64,000 nt of DNA from Tepidibacillus decaturensis (GTDB taxonomy: Bacteria; Bacillota; Bacilli; Tepidibacillales; Tepidibacillaceae): NCBI RefSeq assembly GCF_001561915.1, contig NZ_LSKU01000001.1, forward strand, positions 1,655,558 to 1,719,557. The letters are read 5' to 3'. Under the pieces are notes generated by a model. That model had not been told where the DNA came from, made no database searches, and saw nothing but the letters and a program-made list of their open reading frames with translations. The position numbers and the translations under genes were made by a program. This document shows positions 47,878-57,320 of this stretch, one piece after another. The first letter of the stretch is position 1. The number at the start of each line of letters is the position of its first letter.

Positions 47878-48465
47878 TTATTTGCATTTCAGTGCATTCA
47901 TTAATAAGAAAAATACTGGCTGTACCAATGAAAGCAAATCATATTTCATTTCTTTCATCACCCAAGATGTCACTGTTTCATCAATCGTCCCAAAGATCAT
48001 TTGCCGCATCACTCGAATATCTAACTGCTGATGAAATTTTCCTTCATCAATTCCTTGGCGGATCAAGTCTTCTATCAGTTGGTGATAAATTTTGAGTGTA
48101 GCTCCAATTAATTTCCGAATATCTCGGTTGGATTGCCTTAACTCAATTTGTGTGACTATCGCAAGGTCTTGATCCATTGCCAATTGTTTAAAATGCATAT
48201 AAATTAACTGATAGAGCTTTTGCTCCACGGTATCGACTAACTCGATTTGATGTTTAACCTTCTCAACGAATCGAGTCATTTTTAAGCGAAATAAAGAGAT
48301 AAGAAGGTCATCCTTACTTTCAAAGTATAAATAGATCGTCCCGTCTGCTACTTGAGCTTCACGTGCAATCTTTGTCACTTGTGCATTGTGATAGCCATGT
48401 TCAGCTATTACTTTGACCGCCGCATCAATAATCGCATGATATTTATCTCCAGCTTTTTTCACCAT
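47878..48465 (-). CDS. fadR: TetR-family fatty-acid degradation repressor FadR
   Basis: 195 residues. The TetR HTH lies at ~5-55 (AAVKVIAEHGYHNAQVTKIA, VADGTIYLYFESKDDLLISL); the rest is the all-helical ligand-binding domain. Bacillus FadR (YsiA) represses beta-oxidation genes and is released by long-chain acyl-CoA. Start chosen at the ATG 48465 after AAAGGGG; the frame to 48504 would read through the operator. A perfect FadR box is 21 bases upstream, so autoregulation is likely, and as first gene of the block it would control fadB, etfBA and what follows. Confidence 0.9.
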   Translation of the reverse strand: MVKKAGDKYHAIIDAAVKVIAEHGYHNAQVTKIAREAQVADGTIYLYFESKDDLLISLFRLKMTRFVEKVKHQIELVDTVEQKLYQLIYMHFKQLAMDQDLAIVTQIELRQSNRDIRKLIGATLKIYHQLIEDLIRQGIDEGKFHQQLDIRVMRQMIFGTIDETVTSWVMKEMKYDLLSLVQPVFFLLMNALKCK

Positions 48466-48485
48466 AATCCTGTTCCCCTTTATAC

Positions 48486-48503
48486 TGAATGATGATTCAT
48501 TCA
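48486..48503. promoter_or_regulatory. FadR box
   Basis: TGAATGATGATTCATTCA: both 7-base arms agree with the B. subtilis FadR consensus TGAATGA-N4-TCATTCA. It overlaps the likely -10 region (minus strand TTCATT, 17 bases, TATACA), so a bound repressor would block the promoter of fadR and the downstream block. Confidence 0.88.
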
Positions 48504-48630
48504 TGTATAGTTATAGAATAACGTTAAATGAACGAAAAATCAATATATTTTAAATATTCAGAAAATTTTAGGGACAAATAGACATTTTTTTACGTTATCG
48601 TTCATATACTGTTATTTTAGTTACGATCAA

Positions 48631-50331
48631 CTAACTCACCTTATCCTGATCTATTTTTTTCTTTTCCTCGTCAACGAGTGCTCGTCGTAATATTTTTCCT
48701 ACCATGGTTTTTGGAAGTTCCGTTCTGAATTCATACGCTCTCGGAATTTTATATGCAGCTAAGCGTTCCCGACAAAACACATCCAACTCTTTTTCTGTGA
48801 TTGTTACTCCCTGTTTTAGAACGATAAATGCTTTAACTGTTTCACCGCGATACGGGTCAGGAATCCCTATAACAACTGCTTCTTGAACGGCCTCATGTTC
48901 GTATAGAACTTCCTCAACCTCTCGAGGATAAATGTTGTACCCACCTGCAATGATCATATCTTTCTTCCGATCTACAATGTAAAAGTACCCCTCGTCATCC
49001 ATTGTTGCCATATCTCCAGTTAGTAACCAACCATTTAAAAATACTTTTGTCGTCTCTTCTGGACGATTCCAATATCCTTTCATTACAACTGGGCCTTTGA
49101 TAGCCAATTCTCCAATCCCTCCGTGTTCTACATCTTCAGCTGTAACTGGATCGACAATTTTGGCGTCAATGTCTGGCCATGGCAAACCAATACTTCCTGT
49201 TTTTCGCTTCTGCCAAATTGGATTGGCATGGGTTACAGGCGAGGTTTCGGTTAAACCATACCCTTCAACCAATCTTGCTCCTGTTAATTTCTCGAATTTT
49301 TCCTGCACTTCTAAAGGTAATGGAGCAGAGCCACTAATGCAAGCATTGATGGATGAGAGATCATATTGTTTGACATTTGGATGGTTGAGAAGAGCGATAT
49401 ACATGGTAGGAGCACCCGGGAAAAAGGTGGGCTTTTCTCTTTGAATCGTCTCCAAAATTTCCTCTGCTTTGAAACGTGGAAGTAGGATCATGGTAGAAGC
49501 CAAGTGAATACTTAAATTCATAACAGAAGTCATTCCAAACACATGAAAAAAAGGTAACACACCTAAAATTCTTTCCTGTCCTTTCTTTGCCTGATACAAC
49601 CAATGAGTTTCCTGGACCACATTCGCAACCAGATTATAATGTGTAAGCATGACTCCTTTTGCTACCCCTGTTGTTCCCCCTGTATATTGTAAAAGAGCAA
49701 TATCTTCTTTGGGGTCAATCGAGACACGGATTGGAAATACCGGCTGACTTTTGAGTAATTTAGAAAAGAAACAAACACCATCTTGTTTGGGAATCGGCAC
49801 ATACTGTCCTTCTTTTTTTAACTTCAAATTATAGAGTAGGTTCTTGGGGAAAGGTAAATAATCTTTAATGCTCGTAACAATAATGGTCTTGAGGAACGTT
49901 TTGGATCGAATGTTCATCACTTTTGGGTATAATAAGTCCAGAGTCACAATCGTTTCAGAACCTGAATCCACCAGTTGATGTTCTAATTCTCGCTCGGTAT
50001 ACATGGGATTATTTTGAACCACGATGGCACCTAGTAATAACGCTCCATAATAGGAAATGACGGATTGTGGGGAATTAGGGAGTAAAAGGGATATACGATC
50101 CCCCTTCTTAATTCCTAATTGCTTTAACCCATGAGCAAATTTGTATACATCATTCATTAATTCATTGTATTTCATCGTTTTGCCCATGAAAGAAATGGCG
50201 TCGTGATTAGGAAAGTCCTTTGCAGATTGAACTAGCAAATCCGTAACAGGAATCTCTGGATATGCGATACTTGCCGGAACTTCTTTTGGATAGGAAGATA
50301 ACCAAACTTTATTAAATTCATCCTTGTTCAT
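48631..50331 (-). CDS. lcfA: Long-chain fatty-acid-CoA ligase
   Basis: 566 residues from the ATG at 50331 (after GAGGAGGG). AMP-forming adenylation enzyme: ATP site ALLQYTGGTTGVAKGVMLTH, then VEGYGLTETSPVTHANPIWQ, LLTGDMATMDDEGYFYIVDR, and the C-terminal catalytic Lys region LPKTMVGKILRRALVDEEKK. It activates long-chain fatty acids to acyl-CoA for entry into beta-oxidation. It lies upstream of fadR on the same strand with a 165-base gap that contains the FadR-controlled promoter, and has its own promoter at 50369-50397 without a FadR box. Confidence 0.92.
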   Translation of the reverse strand: MNKDEFNKVWLSSYPKEVPASIAYPEIPVTDLLVQSAKDFPNHDAISFMGKTMKYNELMNDVYKFAHGLKQLGIKKGDRISLLLPNSPQSVISYYGALLLGAIVVQNNPMYTERELEHQLVDSGSETIVTLDLLYPKVMNIRSKTFLKTIIVTSIKDYLPFPKNLLYNLKLKKEGQYVPIPKQDGVCFFSKLLKSQPVFPIRVSIDPKEDIALLQYTGGTTGVAKGVMLTHYNLVANVVQETHWLYQAKKGQERILGVLPFFHVFGMTSVMNLSIHLASTMILLPRFKAEEILETIQREKPTFFPGAPTMYIALLNHPNVKQYDLSSINACISGSAPLPLEVQEKFEKLTGARLVEGYGLTETSPVTHANPIWQKRKTGSIGLPWPDIDAKIVDPVTAEDVEHGGIGELAIKGPVVMKGYWNRPEETTKVFLNGWLLTGDMATMDDEGYFYIVDRKKDMIIAGGYNIYPREVEEVLYEHEAVQEAVVIGIPDPYRGETVKAFIVLKQGVTITEKELDVFCRERLAAYKIPRAYEFRTELPKTMVGKILRRALVDEEKKKIDQDKVS

Positions 50332-50368
50332 CTTTTCCCTCCTCAATATATTTTTAATGTGTATCTCT

Positions 50369-50397
50369 ATTGTATATAATTTTCAGAAGATTTTGAA
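50369..50397 (-). promoter_or_regulatory. Probable sigma-A promoter of lcfA
   Basis: Minus strand TTCAAA, 17 bases, TACAAT (five of six consensus bases at -10). No TGAATGA-type FadR arm was seen near it. Confidence 0.5.
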
Positions 50398-50424
50398 TAT
50401 TTTTTTAAATTTTCTATTTTATTT

Positions 50425-50459
50425 TTAATAAAAAAAGGTAGGCGATAAACAACCTACCT
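50425..50459 (-). terminator. Intrinsic terminator of the trp operon
   Basis: Minus-strand stem AGGTAGG / CCTACCT with a 10-base loop, then a run of seven T. It lies 26 bases after the trpG stop. Confidence 0.88.
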
Positions 50460-50484
50460 ACACTTAAAATAGAACCCGTACTTT

Positions 50485-51096
50485 TTAAGCGTACCTTTTT
50501 CCCTTTTTATTGCTGGCTTTATGTTCTCCTTTATAATACTGGATAAAATTTTGCAAAATTTGCCTTCCGTAAGGGGTTAAGATGGATTCGGGATGAAATT
50601 GTACTCCTTCAATTGGATACTCCTTATGGCGAATGGCCATGATCTCTCCTTCTTCTGTTACTGCTGTAACTTCGATTTCTTCAGGCAAAGACTCTCGATC
50701 AACTACCCAGGAATGATATCTCCCTGCTTCAAATAGTTCTGGAACTTGAGTAAAAATTTTTTGATGATTATGGGAAATGGTTGATGTTTTCCCATGCATC
50801 AATCGTTCAGCTAACTTTATTTCTCCTCCAAAGGCTTTCGCAATTGCTTGGTGTCCTAAACATACCCCTAATGTAGGAACTTCTGTCCCTAATTGTTTAA
50901 TCACTTCTAAGCTAATCCCGGCATCCTCAGGAATCCCAGGCCCTGGTGAGATAAGAATAAAGTCAGGATTTAATTTACGTATCTCTTCTACTGTGGCTTG
51001 GTCATTACGGATGACGTAGCATGTTTCTCCTAGATCTTCAACCAATTGCACTAGATTATAGGTAAAGGAATCATAATTATCAATCACTACGATCAT
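50485..51096 (-). CDS. trpG: Anthranilate/aminodeoxychorismate synthase glutamine amidotransferase
   Basis: 203 residues, class I glutamine amidotransferase. It begins [20 protein letters not shown]; nucleophilic Cys in LGVCLGHQAIAKAFGGEI; His-Glu in IEGVQFHPESILTPYGR. It supplies ammonia to TrpE; in Bacillus the same protein also serves PabB in folate synthesis. Here it is the last gene of the trp operon, with its start overlapping trpA by four bases. In B. subtilis the homologue lies in the folate operon instead. No folate genes adjoin, but dual use cannot be excluded. Confidence 0.92.
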   Translation of the reverse strand: MIVVIDNYDSFTYNLVQLVEDLGETCYVIRNDQATVEEIRKLNPDFILISPGPGIPEDAGISLEVIKQLGTEVPTLGVCLGHQAIAKAFGGEIKLAERLMHGKTSTISHNHQKIFTQVPELFEAGRYHSWVVDRESLPEEIEVTAVTEEGEIMAIRHKEYPIEGVQFHPESILTPYGRQILQNFIQYYKGEHKASNKKGKRYA

Positions 51097-51884
51097 TGAA
51101 GAACCTCCCTCAAGTAAAGACGGAGTTCTTCGATCAATTGCTTTTCAAATTGCTTTGAGATTGCTTCGTCCTGCAAAATATTTTCTCTTGTTAGTAATCG
51201 TTGTTCGATCTCTGTAATTGCTCGAATCAATGCACTTCCTATCACAAAGCCATCTAGATTTTCAGCTAAAGGCTCAAGTTGAGACTTTTCCTTAATGCCA
51301 AAGCCAAGCACGATAGGAACCTTAGCCACATTTTTTACTTCATTAATTAATGTCGCGATTTCTTGATGAAAGGTTGAACGTTCACCTGTCACACCTAAGG
51401 AAGAGACAATGTAAATAAATCCTTCTGCTTGCTCGGCAATTTGTCTGATTCTTCCTTTAGAAGTAGGGGCAATCAACGAGATGATTGGAATCTTGTATGG
51501 TTGTAAAGCTTCTTTCAAAGCACCGTTTTCTTCTAAGGGTAAATCTGGGACAAGAATCCCATTAAAGCCACTTTCAGATAATCTTCTGGCCAATCGGTCT
51601 AAGCCCATTTGCAATAGGGGGTTATAATAGGTAAACAAAACTAAAGGAACTTGAAGCCCTTCTTTTCTTACCTCGCTAACTAGCTCTAAAGTTCTTTCTA
51701 AATTCATGCCTTGGTCAATCGCTCTAAGAGAAGATTGTTGAATGACTGGCCCATCTGCTAAGGGATCAGAATAAGGAACACCGATCTCAATCATCTCAGC
51801 TCCTTCTTCCTGCAACAAAAATAGAATTTTCTTGAATAATGACTCTGTTGGAAAACCTGCAGTAATAAAAGGAATAAACTTCAT
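51093..51884 (-). CDS. trpA: Tryptophan synthase alpha chain
   Basis: 263 residues, TIM barrel. Catalytic Glu in [20 protein letters not shown]; catalytic Asp in [15 protein letters not shown]; phosphate-binding text [13 protein letters not shown] and [12 protein letters not shown]. It cleaves indole-3-glycerol phosphate, passing indole to TrpB through the complex tunnel. Four-base overlaps with both trpB and trpG indicate translational coupling. Confidence 0.93.
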   Translation of the reverse strand: MKFIPFITAGFPTESLFKKILFLLQEEGAEMIEIGVPYSDPLADGPVIQQSSLRAIDQGMNLERTLELVSEVRKEGLQVPLVLFTYYNPLLQMGLDRLARRLSESGFNGILVPDLPLEENGALKEALQPYKIPIISLIAPTSKGRIRQIAEQAEGFIYIVSSLGVTGERSTFHQEIATLINEVKNVAKVPIVLGFGIKEKSQLEPLAENLDGFVIGSALIRAITEIEQRLLTRENILQDEAISKQFEKQLIEELRLYLREVLQ

Positions 51885-53092
51885 TCGACTCCCTCCCCTG
51901 TAAAGAACTGATGGATCGTGTTCATGTCTTTATCTCCTCTTCCAGAGAGATTGACAAGAATAATATTCTCTTTTTTCAGGGTAGGAGCTAGTTTGATTGC
52001 TTGAGCCAAGGCATGTGCTGACTCAATCGCAGGAATAATTCCTTCCTCTTGACTTAATCGCTTTAACGCATTCATGGCTTCTTCATCAGTAATCGTGGTA
52101 TAGGTAGCTCTTCCACTGGAATGTAGATAAGCATGTTCTGGCCCAACCCCTGGATAGTCTAATCCTGCTGAGATAGAATAGGCTGGTTGAATCATCCCGT
52201 GATTATCTTGAAGTAAGTAGGTATAGGCTCCATGAATAATCCCTGGTTTGCCTTTGGTTAAGGTTGCTGCATGCTCTGAATCGAGGCCTTTTCCTGCCGC
52301 CTCTACACCTACAAGCTGTACTTGCTGATCTTGGATAAAGGGATGGAAGATACCAATCGCGTTACTTCCCCCGCCAACGCTAGCGATCACCACATCAGGC
52401 AAACGACCCTCTTGGTCAAGCATTTGTTGACGTGCTTCAATTCCAATCACCTTTTGAAAATCTCTTACCATCGTTGGATAAGGATGAGGACCGACAACAG
52501 AACCAATTAAATAATGAGTGTCCTCTACATGGGCAGCCCAATACCGAATCGCTTCATTGGTTGCATCTTTCAATGTTCCTCGGCCACTATGAACGGGAAC
52601 GACTTCTGCCCCTAACAACTGCATTCGAAACACATTTAACTTTTGTCGTTCAATATCTTCTGCTCCCATAAAAACTTTGCATTCTAAGCCAAGCCTAGCA
52701 GCGATCGTTGCCGATGCGACTCCATGTTGGCCTGCACCAGTTTCAGCGATGATTTTTGTTTTTCCCATCCGTTTTGCTAGTAATCCTTGACCAATCGCAT
52801 TATTAATTTTATGTGCACCCGTGTGGTTCAGATCCTCACGCTTAAGATAGATTTTGGCTCCACCTAAAGATTCACTCAGTTTATCTGCATAATAAAGTAA
52901 AGTTGGCCGTCCTGCATACATCTTCACCCATGTTAAATATTCTTCTTTGAACGCTTCGTCCTCCCGAATTTCTTGATATGTGGCTTCTAATTCTTTTACC
53001 GCATGCATCAAGGTTTCTGGGATATAAGTCCCACCAAATTCTCCAAACCTTCCATTATCCAGTTCAACAGTCCATTCCTTTGGATTGATCAT
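51881..53092 (-). CDS. trpB: Tryptophan synthase beta chain
   Basis: 403 residues. PLP-lysine in [20 protein letters not shown]; catalytic Glu in [20 protein letters not shown]; phosphate loop [17 protein letters not shown]-terminal serine region [16 protein letters not shown]. It is the TrpB1 type that pairs with TrpA. It joins indole and serine to make tryptophan. Overlaps trpF and trpA by four bases each. Confidence 0.95.
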   Translation of the reverse strand: MINPKEWTVELDNGRFGEFGGTYIPETLMHAVKELEATYQEIREDEAFKEEYLTWVKMYAGRPTLLYYADKLSESLGGAKIYLKREDLNHTGAHKINNAIGQGLLAKRMGKTKIIAETGAGQHGVASATIAARLGLECKVFMGAEDIERQKLNVFRMQLLGAEVVPVHSGRGTLKDATNEAIRYWAAHVEDTHYLIGSVVGPHPYPTMVRDFQKVIGIEARQQMLDQEGRLPDVVIASVGGGSNAIGIFHPFIQDQQVQLVGVEAAGKGLDSEHAATLTKGKPGIIHGAYTYLLQDNHGMIQPAYSISAGLDYPGVGPEHAYLHSSGRATYTTITDEEAMNALKRLSQEEGIIPAIESAHALAQAIKLAPTLKKENIILVNLSGRGDKDMNTIHQFFTGEGVE

Positions 53093-53700
53093 TTTCTAGC
53101 CTCCTCTAAAACCTCTACAATCTTTTCCAAGGATTTTAATCCTTCTACCTCTACTCCACTGGATAGATCAACACCATCAATCGAATATGGTTTAAGTTGC
53201 TTTAGATCATTTGCTGTTACTCCACCAGCAACCAGAATAGGCAACTTGATTTTCTCCCAAGTTTCTTTGTGAACTCCCCAATCGAATTTGGTTCCAGTAC
53301 CGCCACGATTCGCTCCTGCTGTATCAAAGATAAAACCATCTACCACATCAAGATAAGGTTGGTAGGGAAGATGAAGCTCTTCTCCTTCTACGGAAAGGAC
53401 TTTCCAAATCTGCTTTCCAGTCATATCTTTGATAAGTTGGCAATAGTTAGCTGTTTCGTCTCCATGTAATTGAATGATATCTACTGGAGCTTCAACGATT
53501 TGTTCTATACTTGGATTTACAAATACGCCAACCGTTTTAACAAAATTTGGAATATGCATTTTCCATTGTTTAACTTGTTCAGCACTGACTTGTCGCCTAC
53601 TTTTCGTAAAAACAAAACCGATATAATCTGGCCAAATCTGCCTTTCCTTTAATTCAACCAGGGTTTCTTCTTGAAAAATACCACAGATTTTCACTTTCAT
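53089..53700 (-). CDS. trpF: Phosphoribosylanthranilate isomerase
   Basis: 203 residues. Catalytic Cys in the starting text [14 protein letters not shown]; catalytic Asp in [20 protein letters not shown]; substrate text [15 protein letters not shown] and [33 protein letters not shown] stand-alone enzyme, not fused to TrpC as in enterics. It rearranges phosphoribosylanthranilate to CdRP. Overlaps trpC and trpB by four bases. Confidence 0.93.
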   Translation of the reverse strand: MKVKICGIFQEETLVELKERQIWPDYIGFVFTKSRRQVSAEQVKQWKMHIPNFVKTVGVFVNPSIEQIVEAPVDIIQLHGDETANYCQLIKDMTGKQIWKVLSVEGEELHLPYQPYLDVVDGFIFDTAGANRGGTGTKFDWGVHKETWEKIKLPILVAGGVTANDLKQLKPYSIDGVDLSSGVEVEGLKSLEKIVEVLEEARK

Positions 53701-54488
53701 CTTTTTCCCACCAACTCGTATATCGCTTCAACTTGGTTAGCCGCTTTTACGATCCTTTCGCCAACTAATACCCCTTTAATTCCTAAATTGCTTAGAGTTT
53801 CTACTTGTTCATGAGAATGAATTCCGCTTTCGCTGATCAACAACGTTTCCTTTGGAAGTTGACCCAACAACTGATGAGTATGTTGGATTGAAGTATTAAA
53901 GGTCGTTAAATCACGATTATTGATGCCGATCATTTCAGGAGTAAAATCTTTAAGCACTTTTTGAATATCGTCTTGATCGTGAACTTCTGTTAACACTTCT
54001 AATCCGAGTTCTTTTGCTTGAAGATAAAGTTCTTGGTATTGACTTGGTTCTAAAATCGCCGCGATTAGTAAAATTACGCTTGCCCCATATCCTTTGGCCT
54101 CATCTACTTGGTAGGGGTCAATGATAAAATCCTTCCTTAATAAAGGAATCGTTTCCGTTAATTCTCGTATTTGTAAGAGGTGATTGATACTCCCTTGAAA
54201 AAATTCCTGATCCGTTAAAATGGAGATTCCCTCAACTTTCGCCTCTTTATACTTCTTAAAGAGAACCGTTGGTTGGTAATCTTCCATCAAAACCCCTTTT
54301 GAAGGAGAAGCTTTTTTCATCTCGGCGATGATCCCAACAGGTCTTGGTGTTTCAATTAGACTTTTTCTTAAAGAACAGGTGGATGCATGATAATAAGGCA
54401 AAGACCTTAGTTCAGATTGACTGATTCGTTGTTTACTTTCAGCGATGATTTCTTTCTTTTTGGATACGATGCGATCTAAGATATTCAT
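53697..54488 (-). CDS. trpC: Indole-3-glycerol phosphate synthase
   Basis: 263 residues, TIM barrel. Key text: GIIAEMKKASPSKGVLMED (catalytic Lys), ILTDQEFFQGSINHLLQIRE, PLLRKDFIIDPYQVDEAKGY, LEVLTEVHDQDDIQKVL, IGINNRDLTTFNTSI and LISESGIHSHEQVETL. It closes CdRP to indole-3-glycerol phosphate. Overlaps trpD and trpF by four bases. Confidence 0.94.
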   Translation of the reverse strand: MNILDRIVSKKKEIIAESKQRISQSELRSLPYYHASTCSLRKSLIETPRPVGIIAEMKKASPSKGVLMEDYQPTVLFKKYKEAKVEGISILTDQEFFQGSINHLLQIRELTETIPLLRKDFIIDPYQVDEAKGYGASVILLIAAILEPSQYQELYLQAKELGLEVLTEVHDQDDIQKVLKDFTPEMIGINNRDLTTFNTSIQHTHQLLGQLPKETLLISESGIHSHEQVETLSNLGIKGVLVGERIVKAANQVEAIYELVGKR

Positions 54489-55507
54489 GAAACATGATCC
54501 ACCTTCTTTGAGAACCTTTGTAGCTTAAGGATCTTTTGATAGACTTTACCTGTATCTACTAGTTCTTTTGCCAGTTCAATTCCTTCCGCAATACTTTTTG
54601 CTTTTCCGGTGACATAAAAACTAGCTCCAGCATTGATCAAAATAAAATCGCGCTTTGGACCTTTTTTCCCTTGGAAAATATCTAATAAATCTTTTGCATT
54701 TTCTTGGGGGGTATCTCCTCGTAGATCAGATAATGAAGATCTAGTAAAACCAAATTGTTCAGGAGTTACAAAGTAAGTTTGGATTTCCCCATCTCTCAAT
54801 TCTGTCACCTTGGTTTCGTTCGTCATCGTGATTTCATCCATTCCGTCAAGGCCAGATACGACAATTGCTCTTTTTACCCCAAGGCCTTGTAACACTTTTG
54901 CAATTGGTTCTGTCAAGTTAGGATGATAGACGCCCATCACTTGATGATCTGCTTTTAAAGGGTTGCTTAATGGCCCAAGGACATTAAACACGGTTCGAAT
55001 TCCTAGCTCTTTTCTAGAAACGGCTGCATGCTTCATTCCTTGATGAAAGATTGGGGCATATAAAAACGCAATATTTTCTTCATTTAATAGTTGTTCTAGA
55101 TCTTCAGGGGATTGTTGAATAGGAATATCCATTGCTTCAAGAACGTCGGCACTGCCACTTTTCCCTGAAACGGCACGATTTCCATGTTTGGCAACTTTAA
55201 TTCCACCAGAAGCTGCAATCAATGCGGCTGCAGTCGATACGTTGATCGTACCGCTGCCATCTCCTCCTGTTCCACAGGTGTCAAGTAAGGGACCATTGAT
55301 CTGAAATGGGGTCTTAACCTGCTCCCTCATCGCTTCAACCATCCCGATAATCTCTTCTGTTGTTTCTCCTAATACCTTTAGTCCAACCATAAAAGCGGTC
55401 ACTTGGTGGGGAGGTACGTTCCCTAAAATGATTTCCTCCATAAACTGTTTACTCTCTTCTCTTGTCAAATGGTTACCAGCTAACAATTTTTCTAATATCT
55501 TTCTCAT
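54485..55507 (-). CDS. trpD: Anthranilate phosphoribosyltransferase
   Basis: 340 residues. PRPP loop LLDTCGTGGDGSGTINVSTA; anthranilate site VAKHGNRAVSGKSGSADVLE; metal-binding DGMDEITMTNETKV. It transfers phosphoribose to anthranilate. A separate protein, not fused to TrpG. It starts 16 bases after trpE and overlaps trpC by four bases. Confidence 0.94.
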   Translation of the reverse strand: MRKILEKLLAGNHLTREESKQFMEEIILGNVPPHQVTAFMVGLKVLGETTEEIIGMVEAMREQVKTPFQINGPLLDTCGTGGDGSGTINVSTAAALIAASGGIKVAKHGNRAVSGKSGSADVLEAMDIPIQQSPEDLEQLLNEENIAFLYAPIFHQGMKHAAVSRKELGIRTVFNVLGPLSNPLKADHQVMGVYHPNLTEPIAKVLQGLGVKRAIVVSGLDGMDEITMTNETKVTELRDGEIQTYFVTPEQFGFTRSSLSDLRGDTPQENAKDLLDIFQGKKGPKRDFILINAGASFYVTGKAKSIAEGIELAKELVDTGKVYQKILKLQRFSKKVDHVS

Positions 55508-55523
55508 CTCTACTAATCTCCTC

Positions 55524-57044
55524 TCAACTTAAACTCTCTGAAATCTCAATCGCTTTTAACATCGCCTTTGCCTTATTCATGGATTCCATATATTCGTTAA
55601 GCGGTACAGAGTCGGCGACAATCCCTGCACCTGCTTGCACATAGGCGGTTTCTTCTTTAAAAAAGATCGAACGAATCGTAATACAAGTATCCAAATTTCC
55701 ATTAAAGGCAAGCGCTGCTACCGCACCAGCATAAGGACCTCGCTCGATTGGTTCTAGTTCAGCAATTAGTTCCATCGCTCTTACTTTTGGTGCCCCCGAA
55801 ACCGTTCCTGCTGGGAAAACCGCTTTTAATACATCAAATGCAGATTTCTCTTCCTTTTGTTGGCCTATCACTTTTGAAACAATATGCATGACATGAGAAT
55901 AACGTTCAATTTTCATCTTTTCTGCCACAATGACAGAGCCTGGTTTACTTACTTTGCCGATATCGTTTCTTGCTAAATCTATCAACATTACATGTTCTGC
56001 TCGTTCCTTCTCATCGGCCAAAAGCTCCTGCTCTAAAGCGAGATCTTCCTGCTCTGTCTTTCCTCTTGGCCTTGTGCCGGCAATGGGGAATGTAGAAATT
56101 TCCTCGTTGAACACTTTGACCAGTGTTTCAGGTGAGGCACCAACAATCGTTTCATGATTCATTTGCAAATAAAACATATAGGGAGAAGGGTTGATTTGCC
56201 GCAATACTTGATAAACGATTGCTGGATGTACTTTTGTCTTCGTGATCAATTTTTGCGAAAGAACCGCTTGGAAAATCTCCCCTTTAAGAATATTTTTCTT
56301 AATCGTTTCTACTGCTGCCATAAATTGATCGGGCAAAAAAGGTTGTTCAAAGTTTTTCCTTATTTCAGGTAAATCATGAAGTGGGATGGGTTTCTGTAAA
56401 CACTGCTCTATACGTTCTTGCCAAAATTGAGCTCGCTGTTTCAGATATTCAATAGCTCGCAAATATTTGTCTTTCTTTTGTTCTTCTGTATCTTCCGTTT
56501 CAATCATTACGTTATAAAACAGTTGTAATTCTTTTTCCGCATGGTCATAAACGAGTAACTCTTTAACAAAAGCTAGATGGATTTCTGAAAATAGGGAAGG
56601 CTTCTGATTAGCATTTTCTATTCTTTCAAGCCTTTTGATAAATTCATAGGAAAAATATCCGATTCCCCCGCCTGTAAAAGGTGGGTATCCTAAAATTCTA
56701 GGTGAACGGTATCTCTTGCTAATATTTTCAATCCCACTTACTGGATTATCAATAATCTTTTCATATAGGCCATTTGTTTTTAACTGTTGAAACTCATCAG
56801 GATCGGCCTCGATCTTCACTTGATTGTCCTCTACTTGAATCACTAAAAAAGGTTGGTCAGCAAAATAGGTGAATCGACCCCTTTCCTTGCCATGTTCACC
56901 ACTTTCTAATAACAAAGAATAAGGGTAATCTTGGCTAAGCTTAAATAAATCAAGTTGAAACCATTCAAAAGAACCCAATGAATTTTTTAATGGGATGACA
57001 GAATAATGAGTAGCTAATTCTAAAAAATGTTCTAGGGGTAACAT
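55524..57044 (-). CDS. trpE: Anthranilate synthase component I
   Basis: 506 residues. The feedback-inhibition motif is [16 protein letters not shown] together with [12 protein letters not shown], so tryptophan inhibition is expected. The chorismate-binding domain has [60 protein letters not shown] and [20 protein letters not shown]. It makes anthranilate with TrpG glutaminase. ATG follows GGAG at nine bases; this ribosome site is complementary to an upstream leader segment (see 57052-57108). First gene of trpEDCFBAG. Confidence 0.95.
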   Translation of the reverse strand: MLPLEHFLELATHYSVIPLKNSLGSFEWFQLDLFKLSQDYPYSLLLESGEHGKERGRFTYFADQPFLVIQVEDNQVKIEADPDEFQQLKTNGLYEKIIDNPVSGIENISKRYRSPRILGYPPFTGGGIGYFSYEFIKRLERIENANQKPSLFSEIHLAFVKELLVYDHAEKELQLFYNVMIETEDTEEQKKDKYLRAIEYLKQRAQFWQERIEQCLQKPIPLHDLPEIRKNFEQPFLPDQFMAAVETIKKNILKGEIFQAVLSQKLITKTKVHPAIVYQVLRQINPSPYMFYLQMNHETIVGASPETLVKVFNEEISTFPIAGTRPRGKTEQEDLALEQELLADEKERAEHVMLIDLARNDIGKVSKPGSVIVAEKMKIERYSHVMHIVSKVIGQQKEEKSAFDVLKAVFPAGTVSGAPKVRAMELIAELEPIERGPYAGAVAALAFNGNLDTCITIRSIFFKEETAYVQAGAGIVADSVPLNEYMESMNKAKAMLKAIEISESLS

Positions 57045-57051
57045 TGTGATA

Positions 57052-57108
57052 CGCTCCTCTCTTGTACCTGTTTAGAAGGATGATTTCCTTCTTGCAAGAA
57101 GAGGAGTG
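57052..57108 (-). promoter_or_regulatory. Possible Shine-Dalgarno-blocking helix of trpE
   Basis: On the minus strand, CACTCCTCTTCTTG (57108-57095) is complementary, with one bulge and one G-U-type mismatch, to CAAGAGAGGAGCG (57064-57052), which contains the trpE ribosome site. In B. subtilis a TRAP-induced hairpin blocks trpE translation in the same way. A competing local hairpin CTTCTTGCAAGAAG uses the same left arm. Confidence 0.55.
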
Positions 57109-57136
57109 AGGAATAGGAATAAGAAGTAAAAAATAG

Positions 57137-57159
57137 AAAAAACTAGGAATACTCCTAGT
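57137..57159 (-). terminator. trp leader attenuator terminator
   Basis: Minus-strand stem ACTAGGA / TTCCTAGT with a 3-base loop and TTTTTT, located between the NAG-repeat segment and trpE. Its position matches the intrinsic terminator of TRAP-controlled trp leaders. Confidence 0.82.
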
Positions 57160-57186
57160 AGTAAGCATACTTACCCTAAGCAATTC

Positions 57187-57241
57187 CTCCACTCAACTTT
57201 TCTCTTCTTAACTAAACTCTTCTCTCTACTCAACTAAACTC
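57187..57241 (-). promoter_or_regulatory. Probable TRAP (MtrB) binding site in the trp leader
   Basis: On the minus strand eleven NAG triplets occur in 55 bases: GAG, TAG, GAG, GAG, GAG, TAG, AAG, GAG, AAG, GAG, GAG. All gaps are two bases except one of four. B. subtilis TRAP is an 11-mer that binds eleven (G/U)AG triplets spaced by two or three bases. Nine of these are G/UAG. An intrinsic terminator follows 28 bases later. mtrB itself is not in this window. Confidence 0.82.
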
Positions 57242-57290
57242 ATACTTAGGATTTCATTTTTGATAAACAAAATCGTTTAATTTAACAATA

Positions 57291-57320
57291 ATCTTACTTT
57301 ACTCTAAACTTGTCTGTCAA
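57291..57320 (-). promoter_or_regulatory. trp operon promoter
   Basis: Minus strand TTGACA (perfect -35, 57320-57315), 18 bases, TAAGAT (-10). Transcription would start near 57284, giving a leader of about 240 bases that contains the NAG repeats and the attenuator. Confidence 0.75.
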
